From: Candidatus Dadabacteria bacterium UBA1144
GTDB taxonomy: Bacteria > Desulfobacterota_D > UBA1144
Reading direction: 5' to 3'
Assembly (NCBI GenBank): GCA_002311855.1
Contig: DCAB01000021.1
Span: 1-21,436, forward strand
Length of the DNA: 21,436 nucleotides
Shown here one piece after another: positions 13,749 to 21,436 of this stretch (within the stretch, counting starts at the first letter, position 1; every line of letters starts with the position of its first letter). Under the pieces are notes generated by a model, which was not told where the DNA came from, made no database searches, and worked only from the letters and a program-made list of their open reading frames with translations. The position numbers were made by a program, and so were the translations under genes.

Positions 13749-16340
13749 ATGAAAAATCTTATTAAGAAATATGGTTCAGTTTCATCTCTTTTTTTGGCTC
13801 CTCTAATAGCCTTTTTACTTATCAAGTATATAGCTGGAGATCACTTCTTAGAATACTCCTTATCGGGTGATGTGGCTCACGAGCTTTCATATCTAAAGCT
13901 ATATTATCAAAATATCTTTAATCACATTTACAAAGATCCTCTTATGGGCGCACCGTTGATTATTGACAATCACTACTGGCCTTGGAGACAGCTAGTATTA
14001 GGCTCTTATTATTTCATAATAGGATTGTTCGAGAAGGATATTATTCAAATTTATGACATATTCTATCGTTCTCTTTTTCCAATTTGCGCTTTGACAATGT
14101 TCCTATCATTGAGATATTTGGTAAAACTTCCGAACGTAATCTCGCTTGGAATCAGTCTTCTCTATGCGTTTATACCATACATGTTCGGCGATAAAGTCAT
14201 TCAACAAGGAACAGTACTAATCAATAGTGTATTTATACCCTTGCTTTTAGGAATTATCTTCTATTTAAATTTTAAAAGCTATAAAAGTTACCCCTTTACA
14301 CGACATCTTAAATCAAAATCAACCATCCTTATAAGCCTAATAATATTAATTGGTGCATCTTCAGGTTTTTACAATTGTTTTTACTTTTTCCTTCTCCTGT
14401 TCTTCTTGCTAGGGAAAGAGCTCATATCCCAGGATGGGGATAAAAGAAAAATCCAAATCATACTGTTTTTTCTTCTAATAAATTTTTTGGTTGGCTTGTT
14501 TAATGTTTATCCACATCTTGCTTTGAAAGCAGATTCGCATTTTACATTTCATCACATAGAAAGAAATTTTGTCCATACCACGTTTTATGGTCTCACAATT
14601 GTTGAATTCTTTATACCAATAAAAAATCATATTTTTGAGACGTTTCAATTTTTTAATGATTTATATAGACAAAATACTCTAATAAAGAGTGATTTCGATC
14701 ATTCTTACCTAGGCATACTTGGAATCGTCTCGTTTTGCACATCGCTAATGTATGCATTCAAAAAACACAAGCCAGAAGATGATTTTTCAAAGAAATTGGG
14801 ATTTTTAGGGATTACATTAATCTTTCTTTTACTTCTTTGTTCACGCGGTGGTCTTATAACTGTCTTCTATCTTTACACAGATTTTTTAGTCTTAGGATCA
14901 CAGCACAGAGTTACTCCTTGGATAATTTGCATATCTTTAATAGGTGCGGGGATAATTTTGAATAGAATTTATAAAAAAATTATCCTTGAAAAGAATCTCA
15001 TAAATAATTCCAAGAATACGATTCCCAATATTTATCTAAAAGGAGTATTAACATTTTTCTTTTTTGTAATAATTGCCTTTTCGCTTTTAGACTTTAGAGG
15101 AAATCAACCTCGTTTTACAAAAGAAGGGATATCAGCAACTAATGAATATAAAACAGAGAAAGCTTTCTATAGTCAGTTAACAAAAGAGATAGACGATAAG
15201 GATATGATCCTTCAAATACCTTATGTTTGTTGGATTGAGACAAAGGATATACTTGGAACAAGTTATACGAATACTTGGTCCTATGTATTGATTGAAAAAG
15301 AGACAAGATTTTCTTGGATGGCCTTCAAAGAAGGGACAGCATGCAACATTAATAGTCAGATTAGTTCTATGTCAAACAAAGTGGAAGAGATGCTGAAGTA
15401 CGCATTTTATTATGGATATACTGGAATAATATTGGACACGAAAGGTTATAAAGACAAAGGGGCGGATATAGTTAATCAGATGAAAGACAAGTTTGGTCTG
15501 ACACCAAAAATCAACACAGAATACATTTATTACGATATTGACGTAAAGGAATTGCGCGAGGAAATCAATCCAGGAGATATTCACATTCTACCAGAGGAAG
15601 GTGATTCTTTAGATCGTATTAGTTGGACGTTTTCTTATCCCCACATCAATACTGAATTAGAAAGACTAGAATATCTCTTCCCTAGTCCTTGCAGGATTGA
15701 ACAAAAGAAGGGAAGGCATTTGGATATTATTTCGAGACCAAGGCCCCCCGCTCCTTCTTGGTATACGTTTGGGGGATATCCGGGGCGCTGGGAAATCAAA
15801 AATCAGAATCGCGAAGGCAATGTTCTTTGTAGAGGAAAATTGCTACAGAATAAAGATTTCTTCTATTTTGCGGATGATAAAATTAATCTGAATTCAAATC
15901 TAGATTTTGAGAATCAACAAATTAGTGTAGAAAAAAACTATATAGGTAATATTTTGGGCGTGAGTATAACAACAACGCTCGATGAAGGTATCTATAAGAT
16001 TATCCTGAACAATAATGATATGACTTCGCTGAGTAATGGGTCGCTCGCCTTTCAAGTTACTTTATGGGGAATGAGCTTTCCGCTTGATGACACTTTTACA
16101 TTTAAATTAGAAAATAAACTTCATGGAAAAAAGCTTAAACCAATCCATATATATATATATAAAAGAAATGTCACCGATAAAGATCTACAAATCAGATCGG
16201 TAACGATAAGAAAAATACAAAGCTTGCCCTCTCAATCTACCCAACACATAAAAAAAATCTCTAGACAACAAAAAAAATTATCACTTACATTTTCTCATTT
16301 AAGTTCCGCATTGGAGAGCATTAAGGAAACAATTCAATGA
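13749..16340 (+). CDS. Giant polytopic membrane protein with C-terminal soluble domain, tandem paralogue 1
   Basis: The 863-residue protein has about 10-12 membrane helices in residues 10-450, an acidic first loop (SLSGDVAHEL) and the motif DPLMGAPL...YWPWRQ. After these comes a soluble half (about 460-863) that carries FSWMAFKEGTAC-NINSQISSMSNK and YYGYTGIILDTKGY. It resembles YfhO/GT-C-like proteins with a lumenal C-terminal domain that may contact glycan substrate, but no enzyme is proved. Compared with the next gene it has a ~23-residue longer central loop from a GC-rich patch (about 15735-15800) and a ~45-residue basic/coiled C-terminal tail. Its stop overlaps the next start by 4 nt (ATGA), so translation is coupled. 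A (AT)7 run lies in frame at 16147-16160. Confidence 0.8.
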   Translation: MKNLIKKYGSVSSLFLAPLIAFLLIKYIAGDHFLEYSLSGDVAHELSYLKLYYQNIFNHIYKDPLMGAPLIIDNHYWPWRQLVLGSYYFIIGLFEKDIIQIYDIFYRSLFPICALTMFLSLRYLVKLPNVISLGISLLYAFIPYMFGDKVIQQGTVLINSVFIPLLLGIIFYLNFKSYKSYPFTRHLKSKSTILISLIILIGASSGFYNCFYFFLLLFFLLGKELISQDGDKRKIQIILFFLLINFLVGLFNVYPHLALKADSHFTFHHIERNFVHTTFYGLTIVEFFIPIKNHIFETFQFFNDLYRQNTLIKSDFDHSYLGILGIVSFCTSLMYAFKKHKPEDDFSKKLGFLGITLIFLLLLCSRGGLITVFYLYTDFLVLGSQHRVTPWIICISLIGAGIILNRIYKKIILEKNLINNSKNTIPNIYLKGVLTFFFFVIIAFSLLDFRGNQPRFTKEGISATNEYKTEKAFYSQLTKEIDDKDMILQIPYVCWIETKDILGTSYTNTWSYVLIEKETRFSWMAFKEGTACNINSQISSMSNKVEEMLKYAFYYGYTGIILDTKGYKDKGADIVNQMKDKFGLTPKINTEYIYYDIDVKELREEINPGDIHILPEEGDSLDRISWTFSYPHINTELERLEYLFPSPCRIEQKKGRHLDIISRPRPPAPSWYTFGGYPGRWEIKNQNREGNVLCRGKLLQNKDFFYFADDKINLNSNLDFENQQISVEKNYIGNILGVSITTTLDEGIYKIILNNNDMTSLSNGSLAFQVTLWGMSFPLDDTFTFKLENKLHGKKLKPIHIYIYKRNVTDKDLQIRSVTIRKIQSLPSQSTQHIKKISRQQKKLSLTFSHLSSALESIKETIQ

Positions 16341-18733
16341 ATACAAGAGACAATCTATATCGCAAAATTCTAGAAGTTGTTGCACTTTTGTTCACTCCTT
16401 TGATAACAATATTTCTTACAAAATATATGGTTGGAGAAGATTTTCTAGATTACTCCTTGCATTCGGATGCCGCTTGGGAACTTACATACATAAAACTATA
16501 TTCCAATAGCATCTTCAGCCATATTTACTCAGATCCACACATGGGCGCTCCATTGTCGATAACTCATAACTTTTGGCCATGGAGACAAATAATAATGGGT
16601 GCACATTATTTTTTAATAGGCCTATTTGAGAGTGATATACTCCAAATATTCAGAACATTTTACTATTCGCTTTTTCCACTTTGCGCACTAAGTATGTTTA
16701 TATCTTTGAGGCATTATATACGTACTTCAATCGTAGTTGCTTCTGGCATAGGAATTCTTTATGCATTTATACCATTTATTACGGTACAACATGTCCATGC
16801 ATCTGTAGTTATAAATAATGTTGGGATACCCTTACTGCTTGGGATAGCGTGTTACTTTGATAATAAAATCTATGAAAACAATTCATACAAAGAACATCTT
16901 TTATCTAAAAAAACAATTATCACATTTATAATAATTTTTCTTTGCACATCATTAAGTTTGTACAACTGTTTTTATTTTTTACTTATATTACTTTTCTTAC
17001 TTGTTAAAGAACTTCTTTCATCTAACAAAAATAAAACTAAGATCTATATCGTAAGTTTGTTTATTCTAATAAGCTTTCTAACTGCAGTATTCAATATCTA
17101 CCCTCACCTTAATTTTAGGCTTGCATCCCACTTTACTTATGATTACATGACAAGGACTTTCGTTCATTCTACTGTTTACGGTCTTTCGATTGTTGAATTT
17201 TTTGTACCTACTTTGGATCATGTATTCGAAAGTTTCAGATTCATTAGTTCTCTTTATGTAGACAATACCAAAATACAAGTGAATTTTCTATCTTCTTATC
17301 TTGGGATGCTGGGAATCATCTCTTTCTGCACATCTATAGTGTATGCATTTAAGACAAGCAACCTCAAAGATGATTTTACAAAAAAACTAAATTTTCTAGG
17401 GATATTGTCAATTTTCATTTTTCTTGTTTTTTATCGCGGTGGGCTTTTAACAGCCTTTTATCTCTTTACAGACTTTTTAGTGCTAGGATCTCATTACAGG
17501 ATAATTCCTTGGGTAAGTTGTATATCATTAATTGCCGCTGGAATTATTTTAAACAGATTTTTTCAAATAAAATTTGTAGAAAATTTTTATGGCATTATCA
17601 AGAAGATATCGTTAGTTCTTATCTTTATCGTAATAATTGGGCTCTCTCTCTTAGATTTTCGAGGCATTAAAAAACCATTCGAAAAAGAAAGTTCACCTAA
17701 CAATATAGACACGATATATAACCCTCAAAAAGAATTTTACTCTATGTTGGATCAGCATATAGACAATGACGATATAATTCTTCAAATACCATATGTTTGT
17801 TTTCCGGAGACAAGATATATCAACAAGACCACCTATGGAGATGTTTGGTCTTATTTGCTAATAAATAAAGGAGTAAAATTTTCCTGGATGGCTTTCAAAG
17901 AAGGAACAGCATGTAGTATAAACAGTCAAATTAGTTCAATGTCCAATAAAATAGAAGAAATGCTCAAATATGCAATTTATTATGGCTATACAGGAATAAT
18001 AATAAATAAAAAGGGTTATTCCGATGATGGAAGACGGATAATTGATGAATTAAAATCAAAATTTAATTTAAATCCAATTATTGAGAGCACTCGAGATAGC
18101 TATCATGGAGAATATGCATTTTACAATATAAAAACGCTAAGAAAGACTTTTGGCTCACTAAGAATAACCCCTATAGAAGGTGATATGCTTTATGAAATCG
18201 CTTCATTTAATAGCAATCTAAATAAAAAAGAAATCAGTAAAATAATTAAACTATTCCCAAGCCCTTGCGTAACAGAAAGAGATAAGGATATCCTTGGAAA
18301 ATTAGAAGCAGGAGATATCTTTCAAAAGAAAGATTGTTCAGGATCACATTTGCAAAATAAGGAATTTTTCTACTTTGCAAATCATGCAATTAATATTTAT
18401 CCAGAAATTAAATTTGAAAACGAACAAATCAAGGTTGATAAAGATTACATTGGCGTTATTTTCTCTATCGCAATTCACAACGATCTTGATATAGGCACCT
18501 ATAAGATTTTTTTGAATACTAATGATTCAATCAAATTAGATAAAAGTTTTTTTGACTTTAGTATTACCCAGTGGGGTAAAAAATTTAATAAGAAGAGCGA
18601 TTTCGCATTTAGCCTTAAAGAAAAAACTAGTTCAAGCAAACATAAAGCAGTTTGGATACATCTATTCAAGAAAATTAAAACAGATAACGATATAAATATT
18701 AGATCAGTTACAGTCCGCAAAATAAATGATTAA
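16337..18733 (+). CDS. Giant polytopic membrane protein, tandem paralogue 2
   Basis: The 798-residue protein is colinear with the preceding one and roughly half of the residues agree by eye. The same N-terminal signature (KYMVGEDFLDYSLHSDAAWELTY), DPHMGAPL...FWPWRQ, the helix bundle and the soluble motif FSWMAFKEGTACSINSQ...YYGYTGIIINKKGY are present. It lacks the GC-rich loop insertion and the extended C-terminal tail, ending shortly after SVTVRKIND. Duplication followed by divergence suggests that the two act on related but different substrates or as a hetero-oligomer; this is inference. It starts at the ATG overlapping the previous stop. It converges with the transketolase C gene, with only 35 nt between stops. 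Confidence 0.8.
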   Translation: MNTRDNLYRKILEVVALLFTPLITIFLTKYMVGEDFLDYSLHSDAAWELTYIKLYSNSIFSHIYSDPHMGAPLSITHNFWPWRQIIMGAHYFLIGLFESDILQIFRTFYYSLFPLCALSMFISLRHYIRTSIVVASGIGILYAFIPFITVQHVHASVVINNVGIPLLLGIACYFDNKIYENNSYKEHLLSKKTIITFIIIFLCTSLSLYNCFYFLLILLFLLVKELLSSNKNKTKIYIVSLFILISFLTAVFNIYPHLNFRLASHFTYDYMTRTFVHSTVYGLSIVEFFVPTLDHVFESFRFISSLYVDNTKIQVNFLSSYLGMLGIISFCTSIVYAFKTSNLKDDFTKKLNFLGILSIFIFLVFYRGGLLTAFYLFTDFLVLGSHYRIIPWVSCISLIAAGIILNRFFQIKFVENFYGIIKKISLVLIFIVIIGLSLLDFRGIKKPFEKESSPNNIDTIYNPQKEFYSMLDQHIDNDDIILQIPYVCFPETRYINKTTYGDVWSYLLINKGVKFSWMAFKEGTACSINSQISSMSNKIEEMLKYAIYYGYTGIIINKKGYSDDGRRIIDELKSKFNLNPIIESTRDSYHGEYAFYNIKTLRKTFGSLRITPIEGDMLYEIASFNSNLNKKEISKIIKLFPSPCVTERDKDILGKLEAGDIFQKKDCSGSHLQNKEFFYFANHAINIYPEIKFENEQIKVDKDYIGVIFSIAIHNDLDIGTYKIFLNTNDSIKLDKSFFDFSITQWGKKFNKKSDFAFSLKEKTSSSKHKAVWIHLFKKIKTDNDINIRSVTVRKIND

Positions 18734-18744
18734 AATAAGTCTTC

Positions 18745-18758
18745 TCGTTAAAAAACGA
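18745..18758. terminator. Weak hairpin between convergent genes
   Basis: TCGTT-AAAA-AACGA forms a 5-bp stem with a 4-nt loop in the 35-nt gap between the convergent stops at 18733 and 18769. It is A/T-rich and followed by a T-poor run, so a bidirectional terminator is only a weak possibility. Confidence 0.22.
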
Positions 18759-18768
18759 TAGTACGATT

Positions 18769-19704
18769 TTATAATGTTCGTAAAAGTTTTGAAATTGTTT
18801 TAATCAATGCAGACTTATCGATTTTATTTATTTTTCTTAAATGTTCTTGATTTCCTATTGAATTAATATTTTTAGGACTTACGCCACAGGAAATTATTCT
18901 AGGTGGGCGGCTCATGCCAATTGCTAACTCAGAAATAAAACTACCAAAACCACCAATATTTTTATGCTCTTCAACTGTCATAAAAATTGAAGATCGGCCA
19001 AGCAACCTCTTAATTTTTAATGATAAACTTTGAGAAATTATTGGCAAAGAATAAAGACCTATATTGATACCCTTGTTTTTAAAATGTTTAGAGCATTCAA
19101 TAGCTTGATCCAATATAGGACCACAAACAAGCAAAGTAATTTCTGAACATTTTTCAATTTCAACAATATCAATATTTTCTGGGATAGGTTTTTGATATAT
19201 ATCGGATTCCTTACCCCTAGCTAATCTGAGATATTTAGGCCCTTTGTTCTGTAAAATCTTATCAAAACAAAAATCCAATTCAAATCTGTCAGAAGGCACA
19301 TAAATAGTCATATTGGGTAGGCATCTCATTATTGCTATATCTTCAATGCCATGATGCGTATATCCATGAGCACCATATGCTAATCCTCCACCTGTGGCTA
19401 CTATAGTAACATCGAGGTCATGATAGCAGATATCATTTCTTATTTGCTCGTGACAACGAGAGGTTGCAAAATTAGCTATTGAATAAGTAAACACCTTGTT
19501 CCCTTCTAGCGATAAACCCGCTGCTACACCCATCATATTTTGTTCTGATACTCCCATGTTAAAAAATCTTTTTGGATTTTCTTCTCTAAATGGCTCCAAA
19601 ACAGAGAAGCCTAGATCTCCGGTCAATAAAAACAAATTTTTATTTTTTTTTGAATATTCAATTAATCTAGAGACAAATCTATCTCTTAAAGATGGGTTCT
19701 TCAT
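18769..19704 (-). CDS. Split transketolase, C-terminal subunit
   Basis: The 311-residue protein covers the transketolase PYR and C domains. The activating glutamate is Glu54 in NMGVSEQNMMGVAAGL, followed by the GYTHHGIEDIA segment (about 115-124) and YVPSDRFE, all typical of PYR domains of split transketolases and related DXS/pyruvate dehydrogenase E1-beta proteins. The C domain (about 190-305) binds the interface with the N-subunit. The ATG overlaps the N-subunit stop by 4 nt (ATGA), so they form one enzyme. The pair can transfer a two-carbon glycolaldehyde unit between ketose and aldose. In a glycan cluster it may supply precursors or extend a ketosugar. It would have to serve the orphan N-subunit at 864-1661 as well. 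Confidence 0.92.
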   Translation of the reverse strand: MKNPSLRDRFVSRLIEYSKKNKNLFLLTGDLGFSVLEPFREENPKRFFNMGVSEQNMMGVAAGLSLEGNKVFTYSIANFATSRCHEQIRNDICYHDLDVTIVATGGGLAYGAHGYTHHGIEDIAIMRCLPNMTIYVPSDRFELDFCFDKILQNKGPKYLRLARGKESDIYQKPIPENIDIVEIEKCSEITLLVCGPILDQAIECSKHFKNKGINIGLYSLPIISQSLSLKIKRLLGRSSIFMTVEEHKNIGGFGSFISELAIGMSRPPRIISCGVSPKNINSIGNQEHLRKINKIDKSALIKTISKLLRTL

Positions 19705-20504
19705 TTTATTTCTTCCATAATTGTTTTTGTTTCTTCGTCGGTGGGAGGTCTATAGTGAGAAATAAGTTTGTCCTCCATGTCTTTTATCCCTTTTCCTTTT
19801 ACAGTATCACAAATTATAACTACGGGTTTAGTTCTCGATTTTTTGGCTCTCAAAAAAGTCTCTTTTAGCTTCTTGTGATTGTGTCCATCGACTTCGTACA
19901 CTTTCCAGCCAAACGATTTCCATTTCCGCCCCAAAGGATCCAAGTCTATAATTTCTTTAGTTCTTCCAAAGCTTTGAATTTTGTTCTTGTCGACAACAGA
20001 AATTATATTATTTAATTTATGATGGGACGCAAACATTACCGCTTCCCAAGTACTACCGGTATTCATTTCTCCGTCACTCAAAAGAATAATGACATTCGCT
20101 TTTGTCTTCCTGTATTTTAAAGATATTGCCATTCCAACTCCTACTGACAAACCATGACCTAAAGATCCAGTAGAAAGTTCAACACCTAAAATTCCATGGC
20201 TATCAATATGACCCGGGATTTTACTTTCATTTTCACAAAATGTATCAAGCCAACTTTTAGGAAAAAAACCTTTATTCGCAAGAGTTGCAAATACAACTGC
20301 CCCAGTATGGCCTTTGCTTAAAATAAACCTATCCCGATTGGGTGATTTCGGCTTGTTTGGTTTGATGTTTAGAATCTCCTGATAAAGTACACTAACTATA
20401 TCAAGACAAGATAAGCATCCTCCAGTATGAGAGGCTTGTGCCCTATTAAGCATATTTACAACATCTTTTTTTAGTTGAATTGCCAACGTTTGCGACTTGG
20501 ACAT
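19701..20504 (-). CDS. Split transketolase, N-terminal (ThDP-binding) subunit
   Basis: The 267-residue protein carries the transketolase PP domain: ASHTGG with His26, LSKGHTGAVVFA (62-73), PGHIDSHG (97-104), TGSLGHG (112-118), SDGEMNTGSTWEA (143-155) and VDKNKIQ with Asn174 of the ThDP metal site. The SDGE version rather than GDG is usual in split transketolases of surface-glycan loci. The ATG at 20502-20504 is preferred to a TTG one codon upstream because the paralogue starts at the same alignment column. The C-subunit gene follows immediately with a 4-nt overlap. It retains the conserved residues that the copy at 864-1661 has lost, so this is probably the ancestral, working pair. Confidence 0.92.
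   Translation of the reverse strand: MSKSQTLAIQLKKDVVNMLNRAQASHTGGCLSCLDIVSVLYQEILNIKPNKPKSPNRDRFILSKGHTGAVVFATLANKGFFPKSWLDTFCENESKIPGHIDSHGILGVELSTGSLGHGLSVGVGMAISLKYRKTKANVIILLSDGEMNTGSTWEAVMFASHHKLNNIISVVDKNKIQSFGRTKEIIDLDPLGRKWKSFGWKVYEVDGHNHKKLKETFLRAKKSRTKPVVIICDTVKGKGIKDMEDKLISHYRPPTDEETKTIMEEIK
20350..20424. repeat. Long-range direct repeat, copy 2 (75-nt identical core)
   Basis: Identical to 1507-1581 in the same orientation, within the coding sequence of the second transketolase N-subunit. Confidence 0.85.
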
Positions 20505-20508
20505 CAAG

Positions 20509-20514
20509 ATTATA
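20509..20514 (-). promoter_or_regulatory. Possible -10 box (TATAAT) before transketolase N gene, second copy
   Basis: TATAAT lies 4 nt before ATG 20504, in the 16-nt block TATGTTATATAATCTT also found before the other copy. No clear -35 or Shine-Dalgarno is visible, so use as a promoter with a leaderless transcript is possible but unproved. Confidence 0.3.
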
Positions 20515-20647
20515 TAACATAAAAACCGGGAAAATTAAAAAAACGTTCGGGTTGAATATGAAGCCTAAGAAAAGAAAATTTTGTTTTTACTGATAAAACA
20601 TTTCTCAAAATAATACTGTTTGACAAAATAGGAATGAAGTAATTTTT

Positions 20648-21436
20648 TTAAATATCATTCAAACTGTAATTGGCTATACCAAAAACTATATTCCGTGGAT
20701 CGCCGTTATCAACAGGGGGCGACTCGCTTTCAAATTTTATATAATTAATTCCAGGACTAAACACAAATGAGAGCTTGATTTCCTCAGTCTTTGCTACTAT
20801 ATGTTTACTTCTATAATCGTTATGGGAAATGTAAACAACTGCGGGTTTGTTGTCCGATGCTCTGGGACGAATCAAATTGAGATTCATCTCCCTTACAAGG
20901 AAAAAATTATCTGTTTTATTGAGAACAATCATCATTGAGTTTCCTGAAGACCATCGAAGATATTTTTTCCTATCTCCTTCTCTCATATGAAATCCCGTGA
21001 ATCCCATGTTTAATTCCTTATCAATAAGAAATTCGCTCATCTTGTATTCCTTAGACACTACATCTGATTCCATGTTCATAACTTTTATGAAATCATAACT
21101 TTCTTCACTCGTATGAGTAGTAAGTGTATTCTTCACCGAATTGTAAATCTTGTAATTCTTAAATGTCATCTCCATTGGGATATCATCAATTAAGAAAATT
21201 TTATCAATCTTGGCTATTAATACGGAACCACTCTGATAATTTTCTCCGAGAAAATAACTCACGCCATAAGTTTTGTTTGAGTTATTTTTAATTTCGTACT
21301 CCACTGTAGATAAAGTAGTTTTTTTAGAACCAAGACAAAGAGGAAACTCGCGTCCAATATTTAATCCACAGACATTTAATTTCTTGTTGGTCTTCATAGA
21401 GTAGAACCATATATAATCTGATGGATATCTTTCGTT
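20648..21436 (-). CDS. C-terminal part of a glycan-locus protein with beta-rich domain (5' end cut by window edge)
   Basis: The minus-strand frame is open to the window edge. An ATG at 21395-21397 is the first internal start, but 13 further codons upstream are open and protein-like (SDYIWFYS), so the gene is probably truncated by the edge. The visible ~262 residues form a mainly beta protein without membrane helices. GFTGFHMREGDRKKYLRWSS, followed by alternating strands (MNLNLIRP, VVYISHNDY, IKLSFVFSPGINYIKFE), resembles the carbohydrate-binding-like beta-sandwich at the C-termini of many membrane-bound or large glycosyltransferases in O-antigen loci. The catalytic part would lie outside the window. 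It ends 143 nt before the transketolase N gene on the same strand. Family and reaction are not assigned. Confidence 0.65.
   Translation of the reverse strand, partial: NERYPSDYIWFYSMKTNKKLNVCGLNIGREFPLCLGSKKTTLSTVEYEIKNNSNKTYGVSYFLGENYQSGSVLIAKIDKIFLIDDIPMEMTFKNYKIYNSVKNTLTTHTSEESYDFIKVMNMESDVVSKEYKMSEFLIDKELNMGFTGFHMREGDRKKYLRWSSGNSMMIVLNKTDNFFLVREMNLNLIRPRASDNKPAVVYISHNDYRSKHIVAKTEEIKLSFVFSPGINYIKFESESPPVDNGDPRNIVFGIANYSLNDI

Noticed and set aside
1..21436. CRISPR array, tRNA, rRNA, insertion sequence or integrase
   Set aside because: No regularly spaced repeats, cloverleaf-like sequences or transposase motifs were recognised on either strand.

Overview
This low-GC window is a surface-polysaccharide (O-antigen or LPS type) biosynthesis region. 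It probably comes from a Gram-negative bacterium or an uncultured relative. The support is the mix of gene families: a sugar 3-dehydrase of the RfbH/DdhC type, split transketolases, a GtrB/ArnC-type glycosyltransferase, a YdjC deacetylase, an SDR, a small methyltransferase, a carbamoyltransferase remnant and several large polytopic membrane proteins with soluble C-terminal domains. The species cannot be named from the sequence. No rRNA, tRNA, transposase, integrase or CRISPR array was seen. Except at the window edges, every stretch is genic or a short intergenic gap.

Layout. Left block, minus strand (1-3901): an edge-truncated membrane protein; an 18-codon stump of a transketolase C-terminal subunit; an orphan transketolase N-terminal subunit; and a GT-C-like membrane protein whose N-terminus is split off by an apparent one-base frameshift. 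Middle block, mixed strands (3984-10673): YdjC-like deacetylase and B12-type radical SAM protein (plus); SDR (minus); RfbH-like dehydrase (plus); a chimeric relic joining an SGNH-hydrolase-like membrane N-terminus to a carbamoyltransferase C-terminus (minus); GT2 glycosyltransferase and methyltransferase (plus). Then an acetolactate-synthase-like ThDP enzyme and a class I aminotransferase lie back to back on the minus strand (10687-13657). Two tandem paralogous giant membrane proteins overlap by 4 nt on the plus strand (13749-18733). Right block, minus strand (18769-21436): an intact transketolase N/C pair and an edge-truncated protein with a beta-rich C-terminal domain.

How it may work together (inference). 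The RfbH-like enzyme keeps the complete C-X57-C-X1-C-X7-C iron-sulfur motif and the His that replaces the PLP lysine, so it should perform the C3 dehydration leading to a 4-keto-3,6-dideoxyhexose. Two separate ThDP carboligation modules lie nearby: the ALS/YerE-like enzyme paired with an aminotransferase, and the split transketolase. Both chemistries can add a two-carbon branch to a ketosugar, so the locus may make a branched-chain (yersiniose-like or hydroxyacetyl-branched) dideoxy sugar. The SDR, methyltransferase, deacetylase and radical SAM protein would be tailoring enzymes. The GT2 and GT-C-like membrane proteins would handle lipid-linked transfer.

The window also records genome rearrangement. 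A duplicated transketolase operon is separated by 18.8 kb and one copy is cut down to a stump. There is also a gene chimera and a frameshift. This points to a cassette that is actively recombining and partly decaying.
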